Part shown: positions 11,706 to 24,500 of the stretch, one piece after another
Position numbering within the stretch: the stretch's first letter is position 1
Layout of the letters: each line of letters begins with the position of its first letter
Assembly (NCBI GenBank): GCA_027625915.1
Contig: JANTQA010000051.1
Span: forward strand, 5,580,501 to 5,644,500
Source: Anaeramoeba flamelloides
Taxonomy: Eukaryota; Metamonada; Anaeramoebidae
Length of the DNA: 64,000 nt
Reading direction: 5' to 3'
Translations under genes and position numbers: made by a program
The notes under the pieces: generated by a model
Seen by the model: only the letters and a program-made list of their open reading frames with translations
Told to the model about the DNA's origin: nothing
The model's database searches: none

Positions 11706-13012
11706 TATTTATTATTGAAGAAAATTCAACATATTTTAATTTTCATTTTTTTTTTTGAGTGTTATAATATTGTATTTAATCCACCAGGGAATATAAAATT
11801 AAGTCAGTATTTAATTTTATTAAAAGTTATTTAAATTTTCTAAAATTTCTTTGAATGGCAAAAAACAAGACAAAATCATATCAAAAAATGAAAATATACT
11901 TAAAAGATATCAAGAAGTTTTTTTATTGTGGTAAATACAATTAAAAATTATTGAGTCTCCTGGAAGATTTCTAAAAATTTATAGATTTAAGATTATTGTT
12001 TTTTAAATTGCTGCTTGAATTGTTGATAAATATTAGTTCACTTGGTCAAAATAAGTACCTAATTTATTTAAAATACTTTGAAATTAATATCTGGATAGTA
12101 AAATAAATAATAAAAATAAATAAATGATCTTTAAGCATATATTTTCAAAAATTACCAATAAAAAATATTTAATCAATTTTTTGAAAAAAGAAAAAAAAAA
12201 GTATTTTTAATAAAAAGTAACAATGATAAAAAAATAAGAATATCCTGATTTTTTCAGGTATATGTTTCCGATATAAATCACTATTTTAAATTTATTTTTC
12301 TATAAAATGAAAAATGTGAATAACTTTTTCACTTCAAAAAAAAAAAATAAAAAAGAATAATAATGTTAAATATAGATATTAAAACATTTTTTTGTGATTT
12401 GGTATATAAGGTCAGAATTATATATTTTTATGATACTTTTCATTCAAAGGATAAATGCTCTGTTAACTATACAAACTGTTAATTAGATCTTTTTGTAATT
12501 TTTGTACAATCTCAACTTACATAATTTTTGAATTATTTTGTAAAAGATTATTATTATATAATATTAATCTTTGCTATTAGAAAAATAAATTACTCATAGA
12601 TAATCATTAAATAAAATAATTCGTATTTTTTCATTAAATTAAATTTAATTAACATTAGTAAGGTTGTAAAAAAAAATTGTTTTATAAAATATTAATTATA
12701 TTCAATTTATATGGTTCTTAATTTTGAAAAAGAAAGAATAAAAACTATATATTTATATCTAAAAAATTTCAATACTCAATTAAAAAAAATAAATTACTCT
12801 TATATTTGGAACCAAACTCACAGTCAGGATATTTTTTTTATTTTTATTTGTAGAAATAAAAATAAAAAAAAAAAAAAAAATCAGAATTATCTACAACAAC
12901 AAATTCGAAAAGATGAAAATATTACCAACAGTTAAGAATCTCAAAGATTTTTATTATATTTGATATCAAAAAATTTGAACAAAGACAAAAGTAAAAAAAA
13001 ATAATATATTTA

Positions 13013-15012
13013 TAGTAGTGAAAAAAATACACGGTCTGAAAAAAATCCCGAAAAGGTTTTAAATTGTGAATATTAGAAAAATTACTTTATAATTCCTTAG
13101 ATTTAAAATTAAATCTTCTTTTTTTAAGAATAAAACTTTAAAAACAATAACTAACTCACTTATTAGAATAATTATTAATCAAATTACAATTGTTCAAAAC
13201 ACAATTTCATTAATCAAATAAAAAGTAAAAATAAAAATCATCATTTTCTATACTCTAGTAAACCTCTATATAAAATGATTATTTTTAATTATAAAAGGAA
13301 ATCAAATCCAAGTAAATCAAAATTAAATTAAATAGATGAAATTATAATACAATTTGAATTAAAACTGAATAAAAATAAAACAGTTATATCAAAAGATTTA
13401 AAAAAAATAAGTGTTTGGGTATTTATTGTGTTAAAATTTCACATATAGTTTATAATTTTAAAAAAAATCTAAAGAAACATATAACAACTCAAAACAATTA
13501 TCCAATAACAATACTCTAAATAATAGTTTAAAAATCAGATTAGTTAAATCTTTTATATCCACTCAATTAACATCTAGATTAAAAATTTTTATTAATTAAA
13601 TAAAAAAGATAAATTATTTAAACTCTTGGATAAATTCATGTATTACTGGAATATGCAAAATAAACTGAAATATAGTAACAATTATTTACAAAATCGAATT
13701 TAAAATCAAAAATATGATAATTTCGATAAATGAAAAAAAAAATTTAAATTAAAAATAAATTAAATAACTTATTTAGAAAAATTAATAAAATTTCATCAAA
13801 AGAATAAACAATAAAATCAATTGACATTCAAAAGATTTAAAAGAACTAAAAAAAAAAAAAAAAATGAAATATATAAGTACACATATTGTGAGTTACTGAA
13901 TTCCAAAAGTTGGAAGTGTTGTTATCTTTTTTTTAATTTTAAAAGAATAGAGTAAAATCAAAGATTTTTGTCAATTCTTTTGAATTTTGGAAACCCGCCT
14001 TTATCTTCCATGGGTTTTCTGTTTATTTGGAAAATCAAGATTTTCGTTAAGTTTTTTTGAGTTTTCTATTTATAAATAAAATCAATAGATTTTCGTTAGG
14101 TTTTTTTTTTTACTTTTCGAAATAAACCGAAAATTTATTAAAATTTTCTGTTTATTTCAAAAGGTAAAAAAACCTAGAAAATTCCACAAATAAAACAGAA
14201 AACCTCAAAAAAAAAACCTAGAAAACTTCACCAATAAAACAGAAAACCCCACTAAAACCTAGAACACTTCACAAATAAAACATAAAATCTCAAAAAAAAA
14301 CATCAAAGACACTCTACAGTACTCCACAAAATTATTTTATCATAATTCAAAATCAAAATTATGTATTGAAAACTCAAAAATATTGAAGTTATCCATCAAG
14401 TTCAACAATTCTAAAATTCAGAACATTCACCAACTGCTTAAATAGATATAACTATATAATCAATAAAAATTCAAATAAATTTTGTCCTTTATACATAAAA
14501 ATGTGAACAAAAGGAAATTATAGAAAATAGTGATCATTTTTTTCTAGGCATGTAATTCCTATGAAGAAGATAGATTAATATTTCATAATAAATTAAAAAT
14601 AATTAAATCTTAATGAATAAATTTCAAATCATGAAAGTTTTTAACTATTTTGATTAATTAATAATCTTGAAATTGATTATTTTATGCTTAAATTTCTTAA
14701 GGGGATTTAAGTCTAAGGGCAAATAGAGTTTAATTTACACTTCTTCAATAATAATAAATAAATAAAAAACCAGATTATTTTTCAAAAAAAGTTGATCTAC
14801 TTTGGCTATCAAACATTTACTCGAGTATTCTAGAGACACCTTACTTTGATGGACATTAGGTAGGTTTATTACTAATCTCATAAAAAAAGTGGTTATTTAT
14901 TAAAAAAGATTTGATTAAGAATAAATGCAATTACATGACAATTTTCCTCATATTCACAATGAAAAAATCTTTTTCAGGATTTTTTTCATGTCTGGTATTT
15001 TTTTCACTTCTA
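13013..15012. mobile_element. TIR element family Z, long copy (~2 kb)
   Basis: Inverted ends of about 90 bp: the left begins TAGTAGTGAAAAAAATAC and the right, read on the other strand, begins TAGAAGTGAAAAAAATAC. TA dinucleotides lie outside both. The left ~280 bp and right ~260 bp correspond to the two halves of the 509-bp copy at 39661-40169. The 1.5 kb between has no reading frame over 60 codons and includes a W-type fold-back. It may be an expanded non-autonomous copy or a rotted autonomous one. Confidence 0.65.
13905..14330. repeat. Fold-back W repeat (AGGTTTTTT / AAAAAACCT arms)
   Basis: Left arm units containing GGTTTTCTGTTTATTT-like text are mirrored to the right by AAATAAAACAGAAAACC units, with the centre near 14135. 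It shares its outer block (AATAGAGTAAAATCAAAG) with the W copy at 35.4 kb. Boundaries are approximate. Confidence 0.6.
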
Positions 15013-15481
15013 TATATTTAATTTAATCTTGGATCTACTCTTATAATAATTAATTAAATTATTGAAAAATCAAAATCTATTTGTGACAAAATAGAATTTA
15101 ATAAGCTTTAATTTTTCAATATTATCTTCTAGTCCAATCAAAATATCAACAAATATACGAATAGCTTCAAAAAAGAGAGAGAAAGAAAACCAATTTAATT
15201 TGAAAAAAACAAAATGAAAAAAAATTTTAAATCCTTGCCAAGTTTATTATTTTGTTCTTATGAATTGAAATATTTTTAAAAATTGTAAATAATTGACCAA
15301 TTTCTAAGCCTACTTAATAATAATATTCTTAACAAGTTTTCGTTTGAATTGACACTAGCTTTCGTTTGCTTTTATTTTGAAATTACAACAAGAAATAAAT
15401 AACAGTAAAAATCTCAAAAAAAAAACTAAAACCTAAAATCAACTGAGAGATTCCAAAAGGATTTTGATTGACCATAATTAT

Positions 15482-16375
15482 TTAAAAAAATTCACCAAAA
15501 TTGTCGACCCAATAATCAATTTTGATATCTGTTTTCTCCAAGTCTTCAATATTTGAAATACCTGTCCCAACACAGCAAGAAGATATTCCGACATTTTCAG
15601 CGAATTTGAGATCTGTGTCTATTCGATCTCCGATCATACAAACCCTTTTTTTATCGACAACAAGACCCTTTTTTTCGAGAACTCTTTGGATTATTTCAAA
15701 TGGAGTAACTTCTGGCTTGCCAATGATCTTTGCCTTCCTTCCTGTGGCATGTTCAACCATTCTCACTAACGAGCCAGTACCGGGGAATTGGAGCTTTCCA
15801 AAGGGGAATGAGGCGTCTGGGTTTGTTGCCAAAAAGGTGACGTCGGGCCTGTTGTAAAGATAGAGGCTCAGCAACGCAGATTTTGACCAGCTGAAATGGC
15901 GGTCCCATCCAATTATTGCAATTTTCACCTTCTCGTCCAGTTTGACCTTCTTCCCGAAAAACAGATCAATAGGATTTCCATGATCTTCGGCAGTCACCAA
16001 GTTTAATCCAAATTCCTTCATGGTGTCAAAAAAGGGCTGTTCGCCTACAGCAAATATTTTGTCTTTTGTGCGATCAAAATTTGGTAGAGTGTCGATTAGC
16101 GGCGAAAGCAATGTGGTGGGTGTTAACAATTGTTGCTTACCAAGAAACGGGAAATCGTATTTTTCAAACTCGGAACGGAATTGTTTGAAATGCTTTGTGC
16201 TGTTGTTAGTCAAATAAAAAGTTTGTTTCTTTTCTTTATTCAATAAATTCAGTAATTTTTTGATGCCTGGTAATCTTTTACCTGAATTCCATAACACCCC
16301 ATCACAATCAAAAATAAATGAGTCATGTTTTTTTATCCAATGTTGAAAGGTTGTACGAGTTAAAATTGAGACCAT
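15482..16375 (-). CDS. HAD-superfamily phosphatase, phosphoglycolate phosphatase / p-nitrophenylphosphatase type
   Basis: A 297-residue single-exon protein of the usual length for this family. HAD motif I is FDCDGVLW with the nucleophile Asp23 and acid/base Asp25. Motif II is TNNST (residues 56-60). Motif III is the Lys of the GKPEVTP stretch. Motif IV is GDRIDTD (249-255), the Mg-binding signature of the PGP/NagD type. The large C2-type cap between motifs II and III (about 85-200) marks the subfamily. Related eukaryotic enzymes hydrolyse 2-phosphoglycolate, glycerol-3-phosphate or pyridoxal phosphate, and also clear toxic side products of glycolysis. Which substrate applies here cannot be read from sequence. 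ATG at 16375 is the start. All catalytic residues are present, so it should be active. Confidence 0.92.
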   Translation of the reverse strand: MVSILTRTTFQHWIKKHDSFIFDCDGVLWNSGKRLPGIKKLLNLLNKEKKQTFYLTNNSTKHFKQFRSEFEKYDFPFLGKQQLLTPTTLLSPLIDTLPNFDRTKDKIFAVGEQPFFDTMKEFGLNLVTAEDHGNPIDLFFGKKVKLDEKVKIAIIGWDRHFSWSKSALLSLYLYNRPDVTFLATNPDASFPFGKLQFPGTGSLVRMVEHATGRKAKIIGKPEVTPFEIIQRVLEKKGLVVDKKRVCMIGDRIDTDLKFAENVGISSCCVGTGISNIEDLEKTDIKIDYWVDNFGEFF

Positions 16376-19130
16376 AATTTGAATAAATAATGTCTAACGA
16401 GCGAAATAAATTTGAAAAAATGTTCATTCTATTTTTGTGATCTCAATAATCCCGTAACTTTACAAACTCTTAATGCCTTTTAAAATGATACAAACAACTA
16501 CCAATTCTTGTAAACACTTTCCAACACTTTTAAAGTGTTTAAAGTTTTGTTAAAGTAATAAGCTTTTGTAACAGTCAGGAGATTTTTAATTTGATGTTTT
16601 AATAAAAAAGCAAAACTTTCCAGATTCTCAACTTTCTCAAATCTAATAATCAATTCCTGAAACCTTTCGTATCACCCATGGACTGGACTGAACTGAAACC
16701 CCACTTGAAAAGGGCTTTACTTATCTTATTTAACTTGAAGTCCTTTGAATTTTGTACTCTAATTTTTAATTAGTTTTGCTCTTTCAGGTAATTTAAATTT
16801 GTAAAAAAACTCTCTTAATTCCTTAAACCCAAAAGTAACCCTATGTGAATCTGATATTCCTATAAAACACTTTTTCTTGCAAGCTATGATTTAAAAATCT
16901 CTTCCACTGTGAATTGAGAAATCATTGCTCAATAGGAAAGCTTGTTTCCAAAAAAAAATGACAAAAAAATTTTTGTGACACATTCAATTTTTCTATATTT
17001 GCAAACAAAAATAACCTACATTTCAGACCAAAGAACAAACCCAAAACCAACTGACTTACAAAATGCTTTTTCATTTTAAACTCATAAAATTTCTTTTATT
17101 AGTTAAAGTACCAAAAATACTATTTTCAGACATTACACCTAAGCCAAAATCAAATTCAGGTAATTTTTTTTCTTCTTGTTCCATTATAACATCTAGTCAA
17201 TAACTCAACCGGGTATCTAAAGTCAAATCAATTTTGAAGCTTTATTCTTGTTGTTTTGAGAATAATTTTTAAATAGTGAATACAAAATGTGTAAAAATTT
17301 TTTTGTTTATTTCTCAATTTTTTAAAAGTTTTTTTTATACCTCCTTTGTCTCAATTTTAACGAAATTTTTGCTTTTTTTGAACGAATGAAAAATATTCTT
17401 CTTAAAACTTGCTATTTTTTCAGGAATTATTTGACATTTGATCATTCCATTTCATAAATTCCTTTTTTAAAAGTAGAACTTAAAGAAAGCAATATCGTCT
17501 TTAATTATTGCTTATTTTGGGTTTATGGAAAAAAATCAAATTCAGAATGGTATTTTGTTGAAAAATTGAATTTGGAAATTGTGATAACGAAAAGGTTTTT
17601 AATAATAAAGTGTGAATTAACTTTTGTAATTCTTTATAATTTGTTTTGTTATTTTTTTTAAAAGGAAGTATTATTGAAAACCATTGATATAATCTTTTTC
17701 TTTATAGTTGGAGATTCAAAAAATAATAATCTATTAGTTAACAATTGTAAAATAAAGAAATTTCTTTTCCTTTAAAAAGTTTCTTTACAACAAATATATT
17801 GAGATTTTTTTTTTTAATTTGCTAAAAATATACTGGATTCATTTTTTTGATCCATGATAAATTTGATGATAATTTATCATTTTTTTAAGTAAAGTTCCCA
17901 TATGAAAAAGAGAAACTTGGAAACAAAACATTTTTTATTAATTTGTTTGTTTTCATTCAAAAAAAAAAAAAGTTGAATAGTAGCTAAACCTCATCCATTA
18001 AAAATGATATCAAATATTAAGCAGAATTAAAAATAAAAGCGTAACAAGTCTCACGAAAAAAGGAGAATCAATTTCTTTTATCAAATTATAAAAAAGATTA
18101 AAAGGACTACTGTTGTTAAAATAAAGTATACCAAAAAGTTGAAAATGTGTTAAAAAATAAAAAGGGTGTTTTTTTTGTTATAGAAGATCTTTACGTCAAA
18201 TGTCCAAGAAACCAACAATCCCCCAATTAAATATGGTACTGATTTCTTAAAGTTTTATTATTTAAAAAGAAATTCAAAAAATGAAGGATCAAATTGGAAA
18301 ATTTATCTCAAAAAATAGAGGAAATTTTTTTATATTTATCATCATGGAAAAAAATAAAAAAAATTTCAAAAAACTTGGAAATCTGGAAAAAATGTAAAAA
18401 AATTGCTTACCTAATTTAAAATATACTCAATATATCAAGATTTTAACTTTCAAAATTGATTTGAACTTAGGTATACTATTTGATAGTCCATTGGATGTTG
18501 TCTTGGAACAAGAAGAAAAAAAAAGCACGGATAATATTTTGAAACACGGATTATAGTCGTTTCGTACGTATTATTTTCTTCAATGCCTCTACAGAAAATG
18601 ACTTAAATAAAATCTTCATACTAACCATCTAATTTTCGAAAATCTGTTAGAAAGAAGAAAAGATAATAGTAAGGAAAGGCATGATATAAGCTATCTACAA
18701 GAAAGTAGAGCAAATTTATTTTAAAATATATTTATTAAAATCAATCTTGAAAAAAGTATTTAAATATCCAAAATCATTAACTAACATTTATTGACACTTA
18801 ACAATAATTCAATTTTTTTAGTAGTTTTGTGTTACATTAATAAAAAAAATTACAGTAATAAAATGATATTAAAATTTCTGATCTTGATTATATCTGATAT
18901 TTTTAAAGGATAAAATTGGTGTTTATTATTTTCTTTTTGATTGAAAATAATCGTTTTCATAACTTTTTAATCTCAACAAAGTTCCAAATAGAATCGAAAA
19001 CATATAATTGAATTTGATTGTTTAAAAAATAATCTATTCTGTTTCCATATATCCAGTTTTTTTTATTGAAAATGGCCATACATTGTTTTCACTAAAAAAA
19101 GTGCTATTTATTTTTTTATTTTTTGAAATA

Positions 19131-19329
19131 CAGTCAGTTTCACTATTAATACACAAACTTTCAACTAAATTTAAAGTACAAAAAAATATCAAATTAAGGC
19201 ACAAAATTTGATATTTTTTTTTTTTTCCAATTTATTTTTACGAGAATTTTAATCTTGTGCCGTAATTTGGGATTCTTTTTTGTGCCTTAAATTTCGTTGA
19301 AAGTTTGAGCCTTAAAAGTGAAACTGACT
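19131..19329. mobile_element. MITE family M2, copy 1 (199 bp)
   Basis: A nearly complete palindrome. It starts CAGTCAGTTTCAC, ends GTGAAACTGAC, and is flanked by TA on both sides. Each arm carries spaced copies of a TTAAGGCACAAA-like motif, an arrangement known from Tc1/mariner ends where transposase binds direct repeats within inverted repeats. Further copies lie at 54820-55554 (interrupted) and 63290-63482. Confidence 0.9.
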
Positions 19330-19361
19330 ATATTTCATCCAAATGATTTTGTAATAAATAA

Positions 19362-19872
19362 ACTATTTTTCATAATAATTGGTCGATTAAAAATCAAATT
19401 TAAAAGAAAAATATTTTTAATAATTGAAGTTATCTATTATAATATGAAAATTTAGATTTTAATATTCAATACTATACTCAAGAGATATTTATTTTTTGTC
19501 TAAAAATAAAAGAAAGAAAAATAAAAAAAACTGTTCAAAAAAATTGTGACATTTATTTTGAAATAAGCATTACATAAAAAATAGAAAATTTAAAAAATTT
19601 AAAAAACCCATTTATCGATTCTCCTTCGATTTGAATAACTAAATCTAATCTCTTTTTCATATTTGAAACCAATTTTTTCATTAATTCATCTGTTACTTCT
19701 TTCAAATTTTTCATTTTCATTTTCCATTTTAACAAAACACTGTTGAAAAAATAAAAAAGAGAAAAAATGATTTATTTGCAAACTTTTCATTGTGAGAGGG
19801 GAAACTTCAAAACGATACAAAGTCAATTCATTATTCAAATGTAATATGGGTCATTTATTATGAAATTTAGTT
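19362..19872. mobile_element. MITE family M1, copy 1 (511 bp)
   Basis: Nearly identical to 58214-58723. The inverted ends are about 24 bp: the left begins AACTATTTTTCATAATAA and the right, reversed, begins AACTAAATTTCATAATAA. TA precedes the left end, but the right flank is GACATT, so the duplicated target is not intact here. A 60-codon minus-strand frame (19553-19735) is shared with the other copy. See findings. Confidence 0.85.
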
Positions 19873-21524
19873 GACATTAACCATTGGTTCAATCATTATT
19901 AATATTAAACGTAATTTTGTATTACCAATTAACGAATACTACCACTAAAAAAGATGATTTTTTATGAAATGTCAAAAAAAATTCCCTAATTTTTTGAAAA
20001 AATCAAAAAAAAAAAAAAAAAAAAAATAGGCATACTTTTTTCGAGAAACAACAAACACCCACAATATATTTAAATAGAAAAAATCAACTAAATTAGTCAG
20101 TTTTCATGTAATAGAGGATATAAAGATTCTAATCAAAATGATGAATATATACAAACTGGTGTTCTTTCAAAATCTCAAGTTAATAAACTAATTTATATGG
20201 TTTAGAATCTTTTTCAATTATTACGAAGTTAAAATGATTCAAAAAGATTCTTTTTTTAGATTTGCAAAATTTTTATGATTTGTTTTAATTTATAATTTTT
20301 TGAAGTTTTAACAATAATTTTAAGAAGATTAAAATAAAATTTCAAGTATTGTAAAAATTAGTGGTTTTGTGGGTAATTTTTGAAAAATAAATTATAAAAT
20401 CATTTTCAAACAAAAGTGCACACCTCCCAAATCATCAGTACTATTGAATTTGGTTGTTAATAAGAAAATTATTTATTGGTGATTTTCATTTTATTTTTCA
20501 TTTTTTCATTTTTTGTTTTTTTTATTTATGAATATTGATAAGTTGGAAAATGAAAAAAACAAGATAAGAAGAAATCAATTTTGAAATAATCTACCTGTAT
20601 ATAAATGGAAACCGTTTAAGTTTGATTTCAAATGAGCTAAATATAGGAATTAAGAAAGACCATTATTGGAGTGATGGATAGAACAAAGAAAAAAGAAAAT
20701 AACATAAAAAACAATTCCAATTTCAAAAAAATACCCAGATGAATTGCGGCTTTACTTGAAAAGTGAGAATTTAAAGATCAAAAGTTTGACGTGTAAAGAG
20801 TTATCAATAAAATGTAAAGAACTTTTCTCAATTCGCCGTGTTCAACGGTTTTATTGACTTTATAATTTTTTTTCATTACAATTTACAAAACGAGATTTCT
20901 CATTTCAAATAAAATATCACATCAACCTTTAAAATATTTAATTTAAATTTTTATTGTTTTATTTTAATGAGTTTAAAATATTCAGATGTGTTTTTTTATG
21001 TTTTAAAGAGTTTTTTATATTTTAGAATGATACTACAATTAATTTGATTCAATTATGAATAATTCTTGAAAATTTCTGTGACTTTTATTTAAAAAAGAGT
21101 TTAATATATTAAATTAGAAATAGAATTTTTACATGAGTGATTTATTATGAAGAAACTAAATGAAGGTTTGAAATATAATGACGAATAAATTATTGTTTAT
21201 TTTAAAAAAGTAAATAATTATAAGAAAATAAAATTTTAGAGATAAGGGTGAAACATTAGTTGTAAATTATTTTTTTTTTGAATTTAAATATAATATTTAA
21301 AATTATAAAAAAAAAAAAAAAAAACGAAAGAAAATAAAAAAGAGAAAAGAATAATTGAAACAAAAGAAAATCAAGAAAAATTGAGAAATCAAAAAAAAAA
21401 AAAAAAAAAAATAGGAAAAAAAATATTATGTAAACCAAAAATATTTCTTAAAAAGAGAAATTGGTATTTGTAAAAATATAAGATATTTTCTCATTTATAA
21501 ATTTTAGATTAATTCTTATTTTCT

Positions 21525-24500
21525 TTAATCAATTTGAAATGAACTAACTTTCATTTGGGATTGTTGTGAAAATTCCGTTTGGATTGTATTTTCATCTTGA
21601 AAATAAAAATTTTCCAAAACTTTTAGTTGTGAATAGGTATTCTTCGTATTAAATTTAACTTCCACCGGATAAAATTCTTCTGATTTACATTTTGGAATTA
21701 AAAATTCTAATACACCATCCTCATTTTCCTCATTAATTGTCATTATTGTCCAAGATAAGATTCTTTCTTTTGCATTAAATGAATATTCTCCATCAATCTG
21801 TTGTATCACCGGAGTTCGTGTTCCACTATATGTAATGCAATGTAATAAAACATAAATATACATAAACATAAAAATAAAATAATAAATGTATAAAATTAAA
21901 TATGTTAATCATTTATATATAAATAAAAATAAGATTATAAATCTTGATAAAGTATTTGTAAAATTTTATCAATAATGCTTTATATTTTAAAATTATTTTA
22001 AAAAACTTGATAAAATGTGTTCAAAATTTTATTTACAATAAAATCCTATATTCCACCTGTTCCCAGATTAGTGTTTTTCAAAAAGTTATTTTTTGATGTA
22101 TTCCAAAATACAGGCTCATTATTAATCTTGTCATTAGTTAATGAAAAAGAAAATTATGATTCATTATTGAAATTTCTAAACAAAAATTTAGAAATTAGGA
22201 AAGTACCTCGTGGTGCTTAGGTTTTCGTAAGTACCATAGAGTGCAGTAAAGTACCAAAATTTCTCGAAACTTTTAGGTTTTGTTTTGAAAAACTATTGCT
22301 TTTCTAATCAAAACTAAAAGTTTATAAAAAACTTAACGAAAATTGCCTTCAAGTGTCATAAAAAACCTGCCGCTAGGTTTTTTTTAATTTTGTAAATTAA
22401 AAAAAAACCTAGGCGCTTTCCGGCACTTTCCGGCACTTTCCAACACGTCCCCCGAATCACTAATTTGAATTAGAGATATTGTTGAACTGAATGAGAGTTG
22501 GTCAATTATCCAAAGAATTGGATTCGCTTCATAAATTGAGAGGGGGTTTTGTTCTAATTCTGATTCAGTTTCAGTGTTTATAATAGTCCAAAAAGATTCA
22601 AATCTGTCCAACTATTTCTTTAAAGAATTATCTGGTCTATGTAGCATAAGTCCGATTTTTAATTAAAATTATATTCTTTTGTCATTTTCTCAAAAATGAT
22701 AAAACAATCAAAAATAATGTGGTTAAGAGGATTTGAATACCAGATCTTCGGGTTGTATGTTTGACATATTACCACTGGCCAATTATCAATTCTCAAAAAA
22801 ATACAATTTTGTTAACTTATTTTAATTTTGATTTTTTGAATATTCAAATAAAGAAAAAGTTTTTAGTCCTGATTGTTAATCAAGATATTTCGAGGGTGCC
22901 TTTAAGTGGTTTAGAATAGGATAAGAAGGATATTTTGGGTGATATTTTAGTCTAAGGTAAATAAGAGTTAGGCTATATTAAGGCAATTTAAAATTTTGGC
23001 ACTTTTTGGATAATATAAACATTTCCAATAAAAGCATCCAATAATTCATCAAATTTAAGAAATAAAAAGTACATGAATTCTTTTATCACATTTTGCATTG
23101 TTTTTAACAATTTTGGAAATGAGATTAAAAAAAAATATTTTTAGGATTTATTGTTATATGAGATCTGATAGTGAATAAAATGATTTTCAAAGAAAATTCA
23201 TTTTATAAAATGTTAGTTTTAAAATATTTTCACATTAAAAAGCAATCTATTAAATTCTAGTTACAAAAATTTTAATTTTATCTTAAAGTACCAGAAGGAC
23301 GAGCAAAAATAATTCGAGCATTTTCCGTTTTGAGTTGATTTGTAAAGGTATTGTTTTTTTTTTTTTTTTCTTAGAATTGTGAATAAAGACCATTTAAGGA
23401 AATGGAACCAAAAATTTTTTAAAATCTTCTTGTTTTTATTGGTATATAGATTTTAAAAAATTAATAAAATGGATATTAACCCAAAATTGTATTAAAATTG
23501 ATTTAAAAGATATTTTTCAAAAAGCATTTCAAATACAAAAAAAAAATTTGTTTTATTTTATTTCGAACATAAATTGTTTTTATAATTTTTTGTAGAATTT
23601 AATATTATTTTCAAATATCGATTTTTTTTTTTTTTCTTCTTGATTTATTGCTTTAACAATCATAAACTCTGAATTAAAATTGTGAAAAAGATAAAAAAGA
23701 AAACAAAAGAAAAAAAAAGAAAACAAAATAAAAAAAAAAGAAAAAAAAATAAAAAAAAATAAAAAAAACTTACGGAACAGGGATATTGATTGTAACATCT
23801 CTTAATTCAAAATTATCTAATTTTAAAGCATATTCTGCAACCATGGTCATCCCCTCTGAACTTGGCGAAGGCCAAAAGGTGAGAGCAATTGGGGGTGATG
23901 AAGAAGTATCTGATACCTGCCATTTCATTACTGGCGTTGGGCTACCATCAGATGGATATTGACTATTTTGGTTTTTCATTATTAAAAGGTTTTCCTTTGC
24001 AAAAGCACGCTTATTTATTTTGGGGAAGGTGTTATAAAGAATTGCTTTGCCAAGATTTTCAGATTTATCAACTTTCTCAACTTTAAAACCACATTTTGAA
24101 AAGGTGACATCATTAATACGAACAGCTAGGGCACCTGTTAATTGGAATTTTTCAAGATCGCCAGATCTATTATAAAGAACTGTAATGCTTTCGCGGATTT
24201 CAAAGTGGACAGGCTTTCTATCAATTTTTTCCCTTTTACTGACAGTGGAATTTTTTTCGTTTTGGTTTGTTTCTTTTTCGAATTCATTTTCATTGTCACT
24301 TTGATCGCTATTTTGGCTTTGTTGTTTGTCTTCTTTTTTGATTTCTCCCAATTCTTGGAATTTGGAAATTAAACCAGAACCTTGACCAAGTGATTTTTTA
24401 GTTTTCCTTGATCCAAGCACCAATCCCTTTCTTGGCCCTCCTTTTTTAACCTTTGGCTTGGCTCTTTCAGTTTTTTTACTTTCATTAGAATACCCGGTTG

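Larger units (their letters stand above)
10196..15481. other. Intergenic region rich in TIR elements
   Basis: No gene is supported over 5.3 kb between two convergently arranged genes (+ peptidase, - phosphatase). It contains repeat P copy 2, a family Y element, the 2-kb family Z element and a fold-back W repeat. The rest is A/T-run DNA with no recognisable content. Confidence 0.6.
16376..21524. other. Intergenic stretch with two adjacent MITEs
   Basis: 5.1 kb with no supportable gene. The MITEs at 19131-19329 and 19362-19872 are listed separately. 16.4-19.1 kb and 19.9-21.5 kb show only AT-rich sequence with A/T runs and small hairpins such as the TTGATGATAATTTATCA area near 17.86 kb. Confidence 0.6.
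21826..23773 (-). other. Large delta-COP intron 2 (1.95 kb)
   Basis: The donor GTAAGT near 23773 and acceptor ATAG at 21826 are supported by protein homology on both sides. Inside are a W-type repeat block, a tRNA-like sequence and two short open frames of coding-like composition (22017-22220 plus, 22384-22611 minus). Neither frame can be spliced into delta-COP in frame. Confidence 0.85.

Noticed and set aside
15522-15857. 111-codon plus-strand frame opposite the HAD phosphatase
   Set aside because: Antisense shadow of a gene with all catalytic motifs on the minus strand.
22384-22611. Cassette exon of delta-COP
   Set aside because: Including it in the required phase runs into a stop after about ten codons and would split the mu-homology domain.
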